From Sepiola atlantica (Eukaryota > Mollusca > Cephalopoda > Sepiida > Sepiolidae): DNA of 64,000 nt. The stretch spans positions 22,355,876 to 22,419,875 of the forward strand of contig OY744537.1 of assembly GCA_963556195.1 (NCBI GenBank), written 5' to 3'. The position numbers and the translations under genes were made by a program. Each line of letters begins with the position of its first letter. The stretch's first letter is position 1. Below the pieces are notes generated by a model. The model was not told the origin of the DNA. It ran no database searches and saw nothing but the letters and a program-made list of their open reading frames with translations. Below are positions 23,080-34,570 of the stretch, one piece after another.

Positions 23080-23310
23080 ATGGTCCAGCTTGGTCTTATG
23101 AAGTGCATCCTCTAAGGCATTACCTCCTCCCTAGGAAGGGATTGGTTTATTGGCAGTCGTGTGAGGCACTTTTACCGGGGAATGCCAGCAGGTCCGTTCT
23201 CGGCTATTTTTTGTACCCGACTAGAGTGCTCTCTCAGGGGAGCTTCTCCCCCTCCCCCCCACCTTCCGGCCTTGTGCCACATTTTGCTGCAATGGGGAGC
23301 AAATAAATAC
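23080..23310 (+). mobile_element. Diverged headless SINE, relative of U2-headed family
   Basis: It shares ordered words with the U2-headed SINE body: TTACCTCCTCCCTAGG, GGTTTATTGGC, ACCGGGGAATGCC, GACTAGAGTGCTC, CCTTGTGCCACAT, GGGGAGCAAATAAATA. It has the long subfamily layout with the GTGCTC segment. The U2 head is not recognisable. It is the oldest-looking copy in the window. Confidence 0.55.
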
Positions 23311-23599
23311 TGGCTCACAGGGGGATGCACTGCATTTGATAATTATAGGGAGATCGTACATTTCGAAATAAAGTAAAATATATTTTCAGACTAAAGGGGA
23401 TCGATGAACTATAATTATAATATGAATCAGCAACTTACGTTTTTTTTTTTTTACTTGTGTTTACATTAATTTGCACGATTAGCTTTTAGCATCAGGAACC
23501 ACGTACACGATTGATAACATCCTCAGCTATAGTAATGCAATGGATTCGACAGGATCGGAACACGGCATGCCGAACTGACAGTTCGTGCCGGTATCAACT

Positions 23600-24943
23600 G
23601 CACCATCGCCACCTCCAAGTCAATCACTGAAATTATTATTTAAATAATGGTTACTATAATAAATGTTACAATAGTTGTTATTTTTAGTTTTTTAGAATGG
23701 ATTAATTATATATTAAAATATAAATAAATATAGTTATCTTATTAATTTTGTTTTATTAAATTCATTTGCACCATCGCCACCTCCAAGTCAATCACTGAAA
23801 TTATTATTTAAATAATGGTTACTATAATAAATGTTACAATAGTTGTTATTTTTAGTTTTTTAGAAGGGATTAATTATATATTAAAATATAAATAAATATA
23901 GTTATCTTATTAATTTTGTTTTATTAAATGCATTTGCACCATCGCCACCTCCAAGTCAATCACTGAAATTATTATTTAAATAATGGTTACTATAATAAAT
24001 GTTACAATAGTTGTTATTTTTAGTTTTTTAGAATAGATTAATAATATATTAAAATATAAATAAATATAGTTATCTTATTAATTTTGTTTTATTAAATTCA
24101 TTTGCACCATCGCCACCTCCAAGTCAATCACTGAAATTATTATTTAAATAATGGTTACTATAATAAATGTTACAATAGTTGTTATTTTTAGTTTTTTAGA
24201 ATGGATTAATTATATATTAAAATATAAATAAATATAGTTATCTTATTAATTTTGTTTTATTAAATTCATTTGCACCATCGCCACCTCCAAGTCAATCACT
24301 GAAATTATTATTTAAATAATGGTTACTATAATAAATGTTACAATAGTTGTTATTTTTAGTTTTTTAGAATAGATTAATAATATATTAAAATATAAATAAA
24401 TATAGTTATCTTATTAATTTTGTTTTATTAAATTCATTTGCACCATCGCCACCTCCAAGTCAATCACTGAAATTATTATTTAAATAATGGTTACTATAAT
24501 AAATGTTACAATAGTTGTTATTTTTAGTTTTTTAGAATGGATTAATTATATATTAAAATATAAATAAATATAGTTATCTTATTAATTTTGTTTTATTAAA
24601 TTCATTTGCACCATCGCCACCTCCAAGTCAATCACTGAAATTATTATTTAAATAATGGTTACTATAATAAATGTTACAATAGTTGTTATTTTTAGTTTTT
24701 TAGAATGGATTAATTATATATTAAAATATAAATAAATATAGTTATCTTATTAATTTTGTTTTATTAAATTCATTTGCACCATCGCCACCTCCAAGTCAAT
24801 CACTGAAATTATTATTTAAATAATGGTTACTATAATAAATGTTACAATAGTTGTTATTTTTAGTTTTTTAGAAGGGATTAATTATATATTAAAATATAAA
24901 TAAATATAGTTATCTTATAAATTTTGTTTTATTAAATTCATTT
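23600..24943. repeat. 168-bp satellite, 8 tandem copies
   Basis: Every unit starts GCACCATCGCCACCTCCAAG and the spacing is exactly 168 bp (starts at 23600, 23768, 23936, 24104, 24272, 24440, 24608, 24776). Units differ at only a few sites. By the word near their middle they fall into types A (GAATGGATTAAT), B (GAAGGGATTAAT) and C (GAATAGATTAAT), in the order A B C A C A A B. No ORF. Confidence 0.98.
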
Positions 24944-25591
24944 ATTTGAATTATTGGATTAATATATCTGATATCTAATATATAAAATGAGGTAAGTTAG
25001 AATAATAGAATAAAAGTAAAAATGTTCTTTGAAATAATATAACGTACTTTTCTTCATTTGTTTAAAAAATAAATATTCCATCCCGCAGGACTAGTAATAT
25101 GGAGACATTTTCAATACTCACCTAAAAACAAAATATAGCTTACGTCATTAATAAAAATAACTTTCACTATTTATTAATTCGTATGTTTACAGTAAAATCA
25201 ATCATTAATTTTCTTCAAATTATTACACCCATATTAACTTTCTAAGTGGGATTAAAAACAATTCATTTTACGCCGACACTAATATAAATCTAACATGAAC
25301 ACAACATGACAATAATGCTAACCTGTCAGATATTTGTCTGTGTCGACGTCTTGATACATTAACACGATCAAACTCTGGGTGAATGGTATGACGTCACATC
25401 CGTACGGTAGCGAATTAAAAGCGTGATAAAGGATAGAAGATATTTTGTTTCTTTGTGTACAGATAAAAAAGCAATGGCGGAAATAAATGGTAAGAGCAAG
25501 TATTCAGAAGACAACATCCAACTTTCATTGTAAAAAAAATTCTATGAACTTAACACAGTTTCGGATATATTTTTTAGATGAGAATTAATAA
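24944..25591. other. No recognisable gene
   Basis: AT-rich flank of the satellite. No coding signal or repeat recognised. Confidence 0.45.
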
Positions 25592-27122
25592 TTTGGATTA
25601 TTAAGACCACTATTCTCATTTAGGTTGTTATGTTCACAACGTTTCGACCGGTGTAACCTCCGAACTTCTTCAGATGCATCTTTTTGAACTTCGGCACTTT
25701 GAAGTCAAACTAGACGGAATTTCGAACTGAAGGCTTTATTTAATCCAGGGGGTAGATTATTCTCATTCCGTCAGCCATAACCTGGTAGAAATGTTAATTT
25801 TATGTTTATTTTCCGTCAGCCATAACCTGGTAGAAATGTTAATTTTATGTTTATTTTCCGTCAGCCATAACCTGGTAGAAATGTTAATTTTATGTTTATT
25901 TTCCGTCAGCCATAACCTGGTAGAAATGTTAATTTTATGTTTATTTTCCGTCAGCCATAACCTGGTAGAAATGTTAATTTTATGTTTATTTTCCGTCAGC
26001 CATAACCTGGTAGAAATGTTAATTTTATGTTTATTTTCCGTCAGCCATAACCTGGTAGAAATGTTAATTTTATGTTTATTTTCCGTCAGCCATAACCTGG
26101 CAGAAATGTTAATTTTATGTTTATTTTCCGTCAGCCATAACCTGGCAGAAATGTTAATTTTATGTTTATTTTCCGTCAGCCATAACCTGGTAGAAATGTT
26201 AATTTTATGTTTATTTTCCGTCAGCCATAACCTGGTAGAAATGTTAATTTTATGTTTATTTTCCGTCAGCCATAACCTGGTAGAAATGTTAATTTTATGT
26301 TTATTTTCCGTCAGCCATAACCTGGTAGAAATGTTAATTTTATGTTTATTTTCCGTCAGCCATAACCTGGTAGAAATGTTAATTTTATGTTTATTTTCCG
26401 TCAGCCATAACCTGGTAGAAATGTTAATTTTATGTTTATTTTCCGTCAGCCATAACCTGGCAGAAATGTTAATTTTATGTTTATTTTCCGTCAGCCATAA
26501 CCTGGCAGAAATGTTAATTTTATGTTTATTTTCCGTCAGCCATAACCTGGTAGAAATGTTAATATTATGTTTTTTTTTCGTCAGCCATAACCTGGTAGAA
26601 ATGTTAATTTTATGTTTATTTTCCGTCAGCCATAACCTGGTAGAAATGTTAATTTTATGTTTATTTTCCGTCAGCCATAACCTGGCAGAAATGTTAATTT
26701 TATGTTTATTTTCCGTCAGCCATAACCTGGTAGAAATGTTAATTTTATGTTTATTTTCCGTCAGCCATAACCTGGTAGAAATGTTAATTTTATGTTTATT
26801 TTCCGTCAGCCATAACCTGGTAGAAATGTTAATTTTATGTTTATTTTCCGTCAGCCATAACCTGGCAGAAATGTTAATTTTATGTTTATTTTCCGTCAGC
26901 CATAACCTGGCAGAAATGTTAATTTTATGTTTATTCTCCTCGCCTGTAGTAACTACTGAACCGTCAACATCTAAGGTTTCCTAATTCGACATAAAGATGC
27001 TCAAGTTCGACTTGAAGGTTCCCAAGTTGGAAAAGGGGTATCTGAAGAAGGTCAGAGGTCACATAGGTCGAAACGCTGTGAGAATAACAACCAAGATCCG
27101 AATAGTAGTTCAAATAATCGAA
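25592..27122. mobile_element. Foldback element, copy B, containing an expanded minisatellite
   Basis: The left arm (25592-25690: GGATTATTAAGACCACTATTC, CACAACGTTTCGACCGGTG, CTTCTTCAGATGCATC) is inverted at the right end (about 27040-27122: TCTGAAGAAGGTCAGAGG, GTCGAAACGCTGTGAGAATAA). Same family as 6580-6906 and 45027-45530. The other copies have a single short central segment; here the centre is a 25-copy array. Confidence 0.85.
25767..26939. repeat. 45-bp minisatellite, 25 full copies
   Basis: The unit is TAGAAATGTTAATTTTATGT followed by TTATTTTCCGTCAGCCATAACCTGG. The period is 45, so one forward frame stays open for 397 codons as a 15-residue repeat (MLILCLFSVSHNLVE). The T/C site in CTGGTAG/CTGGCAG gives the unit order 6T 2C 6T 2C 3T 1C 3T 2C, so there is an 8-unit (360-bp) higher-order duplication. 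Unit 18 carries private changes. I do not regard the open frame as a gene. Confidence 0.98.
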
Positions 27123-28135
27123 AATAATACAAACTTACTTACGAACGTATAATTTGTTAAATAGTCTTGGAAGAATAAGTCATTAAAGAAAGCTAACCCA
27201 TTTTTAACTAAAATATTTACTCTGTGTGCTTAATTTATCCTGACTCAAACGTGCTAGATTCACAGAACTTTTATTTATTCAGGACGGTGGTTCAAAACCA
27301 CGGACTATAACCGACACACGCGTTTCCTGTGATCAAAACGAGACTGTGTCAATAAGTTCTTGGACTTAATGAAGTTTGATACAAGAGAAATTAGCGGGTA
27401 TTTAACGCTCTTTAGTTCTAAGACGACTAAATCAGATTTCATACTATTACTTTTATTTAATGACGACGAGTGAGTTTTTTTCAAAATTACGTTACTTCCG
27501 CTTTAATAAATGCCAGAAACGGTTAGTTTTTGGTTCATTAATGTAATAATGTAGGTACGTACAAAAATGGCCGTCGCTTGTACTGACTATAGTTCTTAAA
27601 AGCGTATTTTCTTAATTTTTTAAATTAGTTTTCGTTTAACTTTTGATTGTGTTTGAAAGATAAAAGCATTAAGTTAATATCTAAACGGAAACAAATGTAT
27701 ATTTACGTGTGAAAAAAAATTTAGAATTAAAATTTTTATCAAAACGTCGAAAACCCCCCGAAAAATCAGTTAAAACTGCAAATTCAATAAAACATGTTTA
27801 AAATTCGCTGTAAAGGTAAATATCAGTTTTCTGGAATTGTTTCAAAGATAATTATTAAATAAAAGTCTTAAGAGAGTGAATTACAAAAGAATGCACCGCT
27901 TTTTTTTTTTACTAAAAATTGCTTAATTATCAAAAAAAAAAAAAAGTTAAAATAGTTTCCAGACATTTTTTCGCTGTTCTGTAATTGTAAACAGAGACTA
28001 CGACTACAAAATCTCTAAGTATGGAAGGCTCAAACTGCAGTAATAGTTTTTTTATTTTACGTTACGAACTGCGTCAATTTTATTAATTTTTTTTACATGA
28101 TGATTGATTAAAATCTTGAACAATTACATTACTCG
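27123..28135. other. No recognisable gene
   Basis: AT-rich, with A and T homopolymer runs. No supported feature. Confidence 0.45.
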
Positions 28136-28192
28136 ATTTATTCTTTAAGAATTAATGTGATTTTAAATTACATTAATTCTTAAAGAATAAAT
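28136..28192. repeat. Perfect hairpin: 23-bp arms, 11-nt loop
   Basis: 28136-28158 is the exact reverse complement of 28170-28192 (arm begins ATTTATTCTTTAAG). Confidence 0.9.
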
Positions 28193-28342
28193 ACACGTGT
28201 CGTAACGATAAATTACATTGATTCTTTTAAAATAAAGCTAAACCGGTATTTTTTTTATTTTAAGTATGAAAAGGTAAATTAAAGTCAATGACTACACTGA
28301 CAATGTTCATTGAAAAAAAAGTTAAAACTTTAAAAATTATTC

Positions 28343-28409
28343 ATTAATAAATAAATAGAATTCAATTTTGAAAGAAAATGTCATATTCGAATTCTATTTA
28401 TTTATTAAT
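28343..28409. repeat. Perfect hairpin: 21-bp arms, 25-nt loop
   Basis: 28343-28363 is the exact reverse complement of 28389-28409 (arm begins ATTAATAAATAAAT and ends GAATTC). The match continues imperfectly outward. Confidence 0.9.
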
Positions 28410-28689
28410 AAATAATTGTTTTAAACTTTTTAAATAATATTTTTAATGAAAAAAAATGGCAAAACAAATACAAACTTACGTTTTATCTTTCCAAATAACT
28501 GACGATGAATTGTGAAATTAACGAAATTGTTGAATCTCTGAAAATAAAATTTTGAGAACGGGGTGGGGGTGAGTGGTAGTTGGTGAGCAAATCCCGCCTG
28601 TTTATTACAGAACAGGGCTACCATACTTCCCCAAGTCAATTGTTAGTCGAAATTATCCAATTTTTGTAATTCTGGATAACATCGCCAAT

Positions 28690-29035
28690 TCAAGAAATTA
28701 ATTTTTTCTTCGAGTTATAGTGATTTTATTAAAACGAAATTTAGGGGCCTTTTTCGTAATAAATACGAAATATTTTTTTTTTAATTCCTGTTAAACATCT
28801 ACAGTGCTTTATTTTCATAAATACATAAAAAAATTCATGCATTTTTTTTTATTAATACATAAAAATATAACTTTAGTAAAAGTATATTTTGTTTTCAAAT
28901 AATAATACATTTTCGCTGAGATTAAAAAAAATAATAATGGTTTCATTATATTTCGTGATCGTTGATTGATGAATATTGAAACTTTCATTAAAATTGGTTG
29001 ATTTCCTGAATTTTTGTGAATTTTTAAGTGAAGGG
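28690..29035. repeat. Dispersed AT-rich repeat, inverted partner at 54995-55335
   Basis: Shared words in inverted orientation include AATTTTTTCTTCGAGT, TGATTTTATTAA, TTTCGTAATA, TTTTAAA-type tracts, TTCATTAAAATTGGTTGATT and CCTGAATTTT. By-eye identity is about 75-80%. Family unknown. Confidence 0.6.
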
Positions 29036-29520
29036 AGGGTCAAAATGTTTTTATATTTTGGGGATCGGCCATTGATTTTGCACGTACCTATAATAGGTGC
29101 ACGATCGAAAATACTGTTTTCCTTTTACACAGGGGCGAAAAAAGAACCATGCTACTTGAAATCGGGTCTATAAACTTGAATTATAACCAGCAATTACTTT
29201 CTAGAATTAAAGTTCATAAATCAAAGTCAAGTAATAAGAGTTTTATTTTCTTTCGTGCATAAACAAAAGAAAAAACAACAATATTTTCAACCGCACCGCT
29301 ATTATATTAATGAATCGCAAACTGATCTCCTCTTCTAAAATTTGAGTGAAGTAGAAGCTAGTGTAATAATTTACTTTTTGTAAATCTTAGATTTTTACTA
29401 TTTTTCCATGACAATAATTTTATTTTAAAAAATCTCCGACTACATAAAGGTTGCCCCCTCTTAAAAAGCATACCAATAAAAGTTCCAACTTAACAAAACA
29501 ATGGTTACTACTGTGTTCTT

Positions 29521-29857
29521 GGCCTTTTGGCTAAGATCAAAGTGTAGTATCTGTTCCGATGGATACTGCACCCCATAGACTGGTATTGTCTTGGCCTTTG
29601 TGTCTTGATTTACGCCGGTCTATGGGGCTGTTCTGTGCAGTTCTAGGAGGTCCACCCTCCCAGGCTTCGCCTCCCCTCTTTGGGGAGGAGTAAGTTTATT
29701 GCTTACTGCCTGAGGCGCCCCTACCGGGCAATGCCGACGGGGCTGCCCAGGCAATTTTTAAACCCCACTTTCCCGACCCGATCTTGGGTCATATCTTACT
29801 TGTGGGAGTAAGATAAAAACTGGCCTTGTGCCTAACCTCTGGAGAGGAGTAAATCAA
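29521..29857 (+). mobile_element. U2 snRNA-headed SINE, copy 2
   Basis: It begins GGCCTTTTGGCTAAGATCAA then AGTGTAGTATCTGTTC, the longest uninterrupted U2 match in the window. The same body and tail as copy 1 follow, ending CTGGAGAGGAGTAAATCAA. Candidate target duplications are TACTGTGTTCTT (29509-29520) and TACTCGTTTCTT (29858-29869), 9 of 12 matching. The body lacks the GTGCTCACC segment, as in copy 1. Confidence 0.88.
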
Positions 29858-29869
29858 TACTCGTTTCTT

Positions 29870-30349
29870 TCAAGATTTGCTGGCCCGAAATTGGGGTATT
29901 GTTCTGCGTTAAATTTAAGTAAGAAAGTGAACCCCTCTTCCAAAAGTTAAACTAATCGTTTTTGAACTAATTAAACCAAACAAAAGGGGAGGTTTTGTTA
30001 GAGTACTGGTAACATTCCTTTCCCCAGAAGCTGTAAAGTTATTCAAAGCAGAATAATTTGTGTGAAAGCAAAATGCGAACTTTAAGTTAAATGGAGGAAA
30101 ATATATAAATACACGCGTTTATTTATGAGACTGAAATAAGAAAAAAAAATTACATTTCACGTTAATAAGCTGCTACTAATAATATTCAAAAAGTAAAATT
30201 AAAGCTTACACATACATACATACATACACATGAAATAAGCACAACATCAATAGGCGTTAATGTCTTACAGCTTACACAGTTGCTTTTTTTAATGTCTTGC
30301 AGTGTACAGCTTACACACACATGAAATAAACATATGCATTACTTTATAA
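29870..30349. other. No recognisable gene
   Basis: AT-rich. CTTACACA and CATGAAATAA words near 30200-30340 recur at 31385-31450 as short direct repeats. Confidence 0.45.
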
Positions 30350-30351
30350 TT

Positions 30352-30395
30352 AACTAGCGGAACTCGTCGCCCGGCGTTGCACGGGAGAAAGTACT
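30352..30395 (-). mobile_element. Helitron-like 3' terminus
   Basis: The minus strand ends CTCCCGTGCAACGCCGGGCG then GTTCCGCTAG, followed by T. A GC hairpin (CCCG...CGGG) shortly before CTAG, with a T target base after it, is the usual Helitron 3' end. No 5' TC end was located. Confidence 0.45.
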
Positions 30396-30489
30396 ACCTA
30401 TTGCATAAAAAAGAAACGGCCTATTGTTCTCCCCCTCCCTCTACCGTGTTGGTGAATGTTTTAAATTAGAAAAAAATAAAAATAATAAG

Positions 30490-30575
30490 GTGTCGAGTAG
30501 AATGGGATTGAACGCTGAAACTGGCGATCATGAAACCTCCCTTCTTAACGACTGCGCCACGGTTTCGAGATAAAA
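30490..30575 (-). mobile_element. tRNA-derived SINE head
   Basis: On the minus strand, the A-box-like GTGGCGCAGTCGTTAAG is followed about 45 nt later by the B-box-like GCGTTCAATCCC, the spacing of a tRNA internal promoter. The region between reads as a degenerate tRNA. An AT-rich body follows towards 30400. It is probably a SINE, possibly nested in the Helitron-like element. Confidence 0.6.
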
Positions 30576-31497
30576 ATGAATGTGAAAATAGGCGAATTAA
30601 GCTAAGCTTGTTTATTGGCAGCTTCTGCCGACAAATATAAAGTTAAAAAATGACACGGTTTAGGTCATTTATTTGGGCAAGTTTTCTATAATATGCGTGT
30701 TAAAGGTGTATGATTTTGAAAATGTAAATGTATCGGGGTCTACCAGTATCTTGGCGCTTATTGAATTAAATAGCAAGTCGATTCGATCAAGAAATTGTAG
30801 CCGCCATGTTGAATGCTTAAATGTTGCAGGAACTGTGTTCGTTAATTTCATTCGCTGAAATCCGGAATGAATTTTAATATAGAAATCATAGGTAGAATTA
30901 GAAAGAACGTAATCTGATATTCGCGGAAAATCATCGGAGTGAACGGGAGCGGTCATTAAGTCTTTGCGTATTGCTTTATATTATGTAGTAAATTAATACC
31001 AGGCAAGTAATAAATAAGGACGGACTGTTTTGTGAAAAGTAAACTGTGTTTATTAGTTCCCGGTGTCGATGAGTGGAGTGACAGTACAGAATTGTTAGGG
31101 AGGAAAGTTTTTGCTACCACCTATATGTAGTTGGTGTGTCGGAGAGTCGGAGATGGCGGACCAAATGTAATATTTAGTGTTAGCTGGAAAAAAATAATAA
31201 GAACTTTACTAAAACACGCTCGAGTGAATAAGTGTGATGTAGAGATGAGTTTAGTAGCCTGTGATGCATGTGGTTATTTTCCTATTCTCCGAGAAGGTAC
31301 AGGGGAAAAATCGTCTCTACTTTATATATTAGAAAAGAAAAGATGTCATAGGCAGTTTCTGCTGATCTTTTTTTACATTAGCGCTGCTGTCTTATAGCTT
31401 ACACATAAATCCACACAAAATGAACATATGCATTAATTTTGCATTAATGTAATACACATAAGCGCTGCTGCTGTTACTTCTTTCCATGTACGCGTAC

Positions 31498-31549
<52 letters not shown>

Positions 31550-31639
31550 TAATAGTAATAATAGAATTAACGATAAGTGAAGTATCGTTAAAGTGATCTA
31601 TCGTGATAAAGTAAAGCTCAATACGTTGAGTAAAGCAAT

Positions 31640-31673
<34 letters not shown>
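30576..31673. other. No recognisable gene; TA tracts
   Basis: Contains (TA)n at 31504-31541 and 31641-31673. An 88-codon frame at 31131-31397 (+) has no recognised motif. Confidence 0.45.
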
Positions 31674-31676
<3 letters not shown>

Positions 31677-31868
31677 TTAAAAAGAAATAATTAAGGCCAA
31701 CATTCCAGTCATTTCACGTTATACTTTTATTTCTATCTTGTCAGGACGAGAATCATCAGACGTGTTGCTATAGCTGGTGGTTTCTGACGATTCTCGTCCT
31801 GACGAGATGAAATAAAATTATAACGTGAAATGACTGAAATGTTGACTTGGGTGATTTCTTTTTAACTT
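31674..31868. repeat. 195-bp palindromic element with hammerhead-like arms
   Basis: Bases 31674 to about 31760 (AAGTTAAAAAGAAAT, CAACATTCCAGTCATTTCAC, GTTATA, TCTTGTCAGGACGAGAATCA) reappear inverted at about 31784-31868. Each arm read outward from the centre has CTGATGA or CTGACGA, a TCTCG/CGAGA (or CAAGA) stem and GAAA, resembling a hammerhead core. Confidence 0.7.
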
Positions 31869-31951
31869 CTATTCCTTGCTCTGTATTATTTTGAGGTCTC
31901 CGACTCAAGATTTCCCACAAAAATTCCTCTATCCTTCGCGAATCCAACCTA

Positions 31952-31952
<1 letters not shown>

Positions 31953-31999
<47 letters not shown>

Positions 32000-32034
32000 A
32001 TTTATATCGCTCTATCTTTTTATCTCTCTCTATA

Positions 32035-32087
<53 letters not shown>

Positions 32088-32286
32088 CTATATATATATC
32101 TATATATCTCCTTCTATATATATCTCTCTCTATATATATATATATCTATATCTCTCTATATCTCTCTCTATCTCTCTCTCTATGTATATCTCTCTCTATA
32201 TATATCTCTCTATATATCTATCTATCTATATATCTATCTCTATATATATATATATATATCTATATATCTATCTATATATATCTACA

Positions 32287-32357
<71 letters not shown>
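31953..32357. repeat. (TC)n / (TATC)n / (TA)n low-complexity tract
   Basis: About 400 bp of TC, TATC and TA repeats ending in a pure TA run. The 199-codon open frame across it is an artefact. Confidence 0.95.
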
Positions 32358-32369
<12 letters not shown>

Positions 32370-33031
32370 GTGTGCGTGTGTGTGTTTAGGCAGCAAATTA
32401 TTACTAATGCAGGCCTCGTTTAAGACTATGGAACTTTCTCTCTTTGTAATTTTTCATCTAAATTTCTCGACGTGACGAGCGAGTTTTCTATTTTCCGGTG
32501 TTAAGTTGAATATTGTGGCTCCGAGTGTTGTTGTATCAGCCATCTCTCGAGCGCTTTCGATCTCTCACTCGTCATCAGGGGGTTGTGTATCATTGTTAGT
32601 CTTGGTCTGTCAGCCGTTTTAGATATTTTTTTAATTATTGAAAATTTTGCTTAGTTTTTGTTTCGCGCATTAACCCCCTAGTGTCATCCCATAGTTAAAA
32701 AAATACTCTTTCTCGTAATCGAGTTGATGTAGCAAAATAAATATTATATCATTGGAAAAAGAATTGAATGAAGGAATGTAGAATAGGGTTTAGCTGTGAG
32801 AGGTAGAACGCAACATCGTGGTCGACTTATGAGTCACGAAGATGTAGCAGAAAAGACAAGAATAAAATGGGGAAACATTAATAGGTGTTCACAGCACAAC
32901 TTTTATTCCCGGACTAAGGATACACCAACAAAAAGAACATATTTCGCGCCTAATTTAATATTGGCGCCTAATTTACATGTTACGTGATAATTCTGTGGTG
33001 CAGTAATTATCTCGTAGTGCGGTGATCAGGT
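32358..33031. other. No gene; hammerhead-like word on minus strand
   Basis: The minus strand at about 32580-32535 reads CCTGATGACGAG, then GAGATCGAAAGCGCTCGAG. This combines a CTGATGA box with GAAA and the palindrome AGCGCT, but stem II is weak. Nothing else recognised. Confidence 0.4.
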
Positions 33032-33497
33032 TGTAGCAGTTACCTCCTCCTTTCAAACATAACTGCACCGGTTGGCCGTTAGGTGTCGCTTTTTCACCGA
33101 CAGGTGGCGCTGAAAAGCGACACCAGAGTTATCTGCTCTTCTGATTATAAAAACCGGTGTAAACGGAAAATCACTCTCTTCTCTATTCAATTGGCCTCGC
33201 TGAACGACGCTAAGACACCAGCGCTCCGTCAACACGTGTTCAACAATGGTAAAAGTTCTCAACTCATTTTATTTGTATACGGTTTTAAAGGATTTTCCCA
33301 CGCCGGACTCATTTCTTCACATACTCTTTTCAAGAACTGTTTTCTATTGACACACATACATACACCACACACGTCATTATCCCACATGCACACACGTTTA
33401 ATAAACCTTATTTGAACTACCTCCTTTTGTTTGTTTATTATTACTTGCTTGATTTTATGACCTCGCGTATAGTCGGGAACACGACCCGATTCTAACA
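33032..33497 (+). mobile_element. Solo LTR candidate (466 bp), 4-bp TSD AGGT
   Basis: The element runs TGTAGCAGTTACC to GATTCTAACA (TGT...ACA ends). It is flanked by AGGT on both sides (33028-33031 and 33498-33501). A TATA-like ATTATAAAAA lies at about 33144-33153 and AATAAA at 33400-33405, in the order expected for U3-R-U5. No internal region is attached. The second candidate at 56400-56815 starts with the same eight bases. A Ty3/Gypsy-like origin is plausible but unproven. Confidence 0.6.
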
Positions 33498-33501
33498 AGG
33501 T

Positions 33502-34236
33502 CGATGGCCTTATCACCACTTGGCTGAGTGGAACTACATTCAGTTGATAATTCAACAAAAAGGAAAAATAAATAATCGATTGAATAATAAAATCGATAAG
33601 TTTTTCTTTTTAACTTTAATCCTGTATTAAAGAAAAATTGTTGGCATTCTTTTGTTAATCCTGGGCTTATTTTTTTGGATGTGATATTAAAAAGTTTAAG
33701 TCATTTATATTTCTTATTTCTTTTTTAAAGAGGTTTTAAAATAACTAATTATCAATTAAATTAATATAAATCAATGTAACGAAAAGGTATTTTTTTAAAT
33801 AAAAGAAAATATTATATTAAGAAAAGTTAGCTCAAAATATCAACATTTCATTGGATAATTCTATATGAAAAATATTTAAAATACTTGTTTCAGTCGAAAT
33901 TGTAAACCTTTGATTATGGAAGCCCCGCGCGGATATAATGCGCTAGATTCGTTTGTTTGTCTTTTGTGGATATTTTACATTTTTTTTGCCACCAACTGCT
34001 GCTGATAATATTTGTTTTCTTTACACTTTTGGTCCATCATACTTCATTTGAGAAAGTAAGCTTGGCTTAATGGTTAAGAGGCCATGATAAGGCAAAAACA
34101 GCCTTTAAAAAAATGTTTTAAATGTACCTTGTGTGACATAAATCTGATTTTTCTTTTTTTTACACGTAAATTTGTAGAACTGTTGTTTAATTAAAAGTTT
34201 TTAAAAAAAATGCTAATTTAGCATTTTTTATTGTCC
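33502..34236. other. No recognisable gene
   Basis: AT-rich, with homopolymer T runs. No supported feature. Confidence 0.45.
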
Positions 34237-34239
34237 AAG

Positions 34240-34570
34240 ATTAGAATTCGACCGACATAAAAAAATAGAAATATCTTTATGATGTACGTAATTGTGATGG
34301 AAAGCATATATCGTATACTAAAAATCACGTAAATTAATCAAGTAGTTATTTTTTTTTACAAAATAAATCAAATTGTATGGGTAAACGAGAATCGTCGATA
34401 TATCGACTCCATATCAGAGATTGTTTTTGCCTATCAATTTAGAGTTATCTCCCTTGGCCGGCAAACACAATGTCCACTATGGCGTCGATATATGCTTTCC
34501 GTTATAGGTACGTACATCATAAAGATATTTCTTTATTTTTTTTTCATGTTGGTCGAATTCTAAACTTGCA
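34240..34570. repeat. MITE/foldback element, about 85-bp inverted arms
   Basis: TAGAATTCGACC, AAATATCTTTATGATGTACG and GGAAAGCATATATCG at 34240-34316 reappear inverted at 34486-34566. The middle is AT-rich, with GTCGATATATCGAC at its centre. Confidence 0.7.

Noticed and set aside
25767..26939. CRISPR-like array
   Set aside because: Units are contiguous with no unique spacers, and the context is eukaryotic.
25791..26984. 397-codon repeat protein
   Set aside because: The 45-bp period keeps the frame open. The array sits in the middle of a foldback transposon and its recurrent T/C difference changes Val to Ala, so there is no sign of selection on protein.
30200..31460. Pair of LTRs around 1.2 kb (CTTACACA.../CATGAAATAA words)
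   Set aside because: Only short, poorly matched words are shared; no TG...CA ends or target duplication.
31876..32475. 199-codon Ser/Leu/Ile/Tyr-rich ORF
   Set aside because: Produced by TC, TATC and TA repeats.
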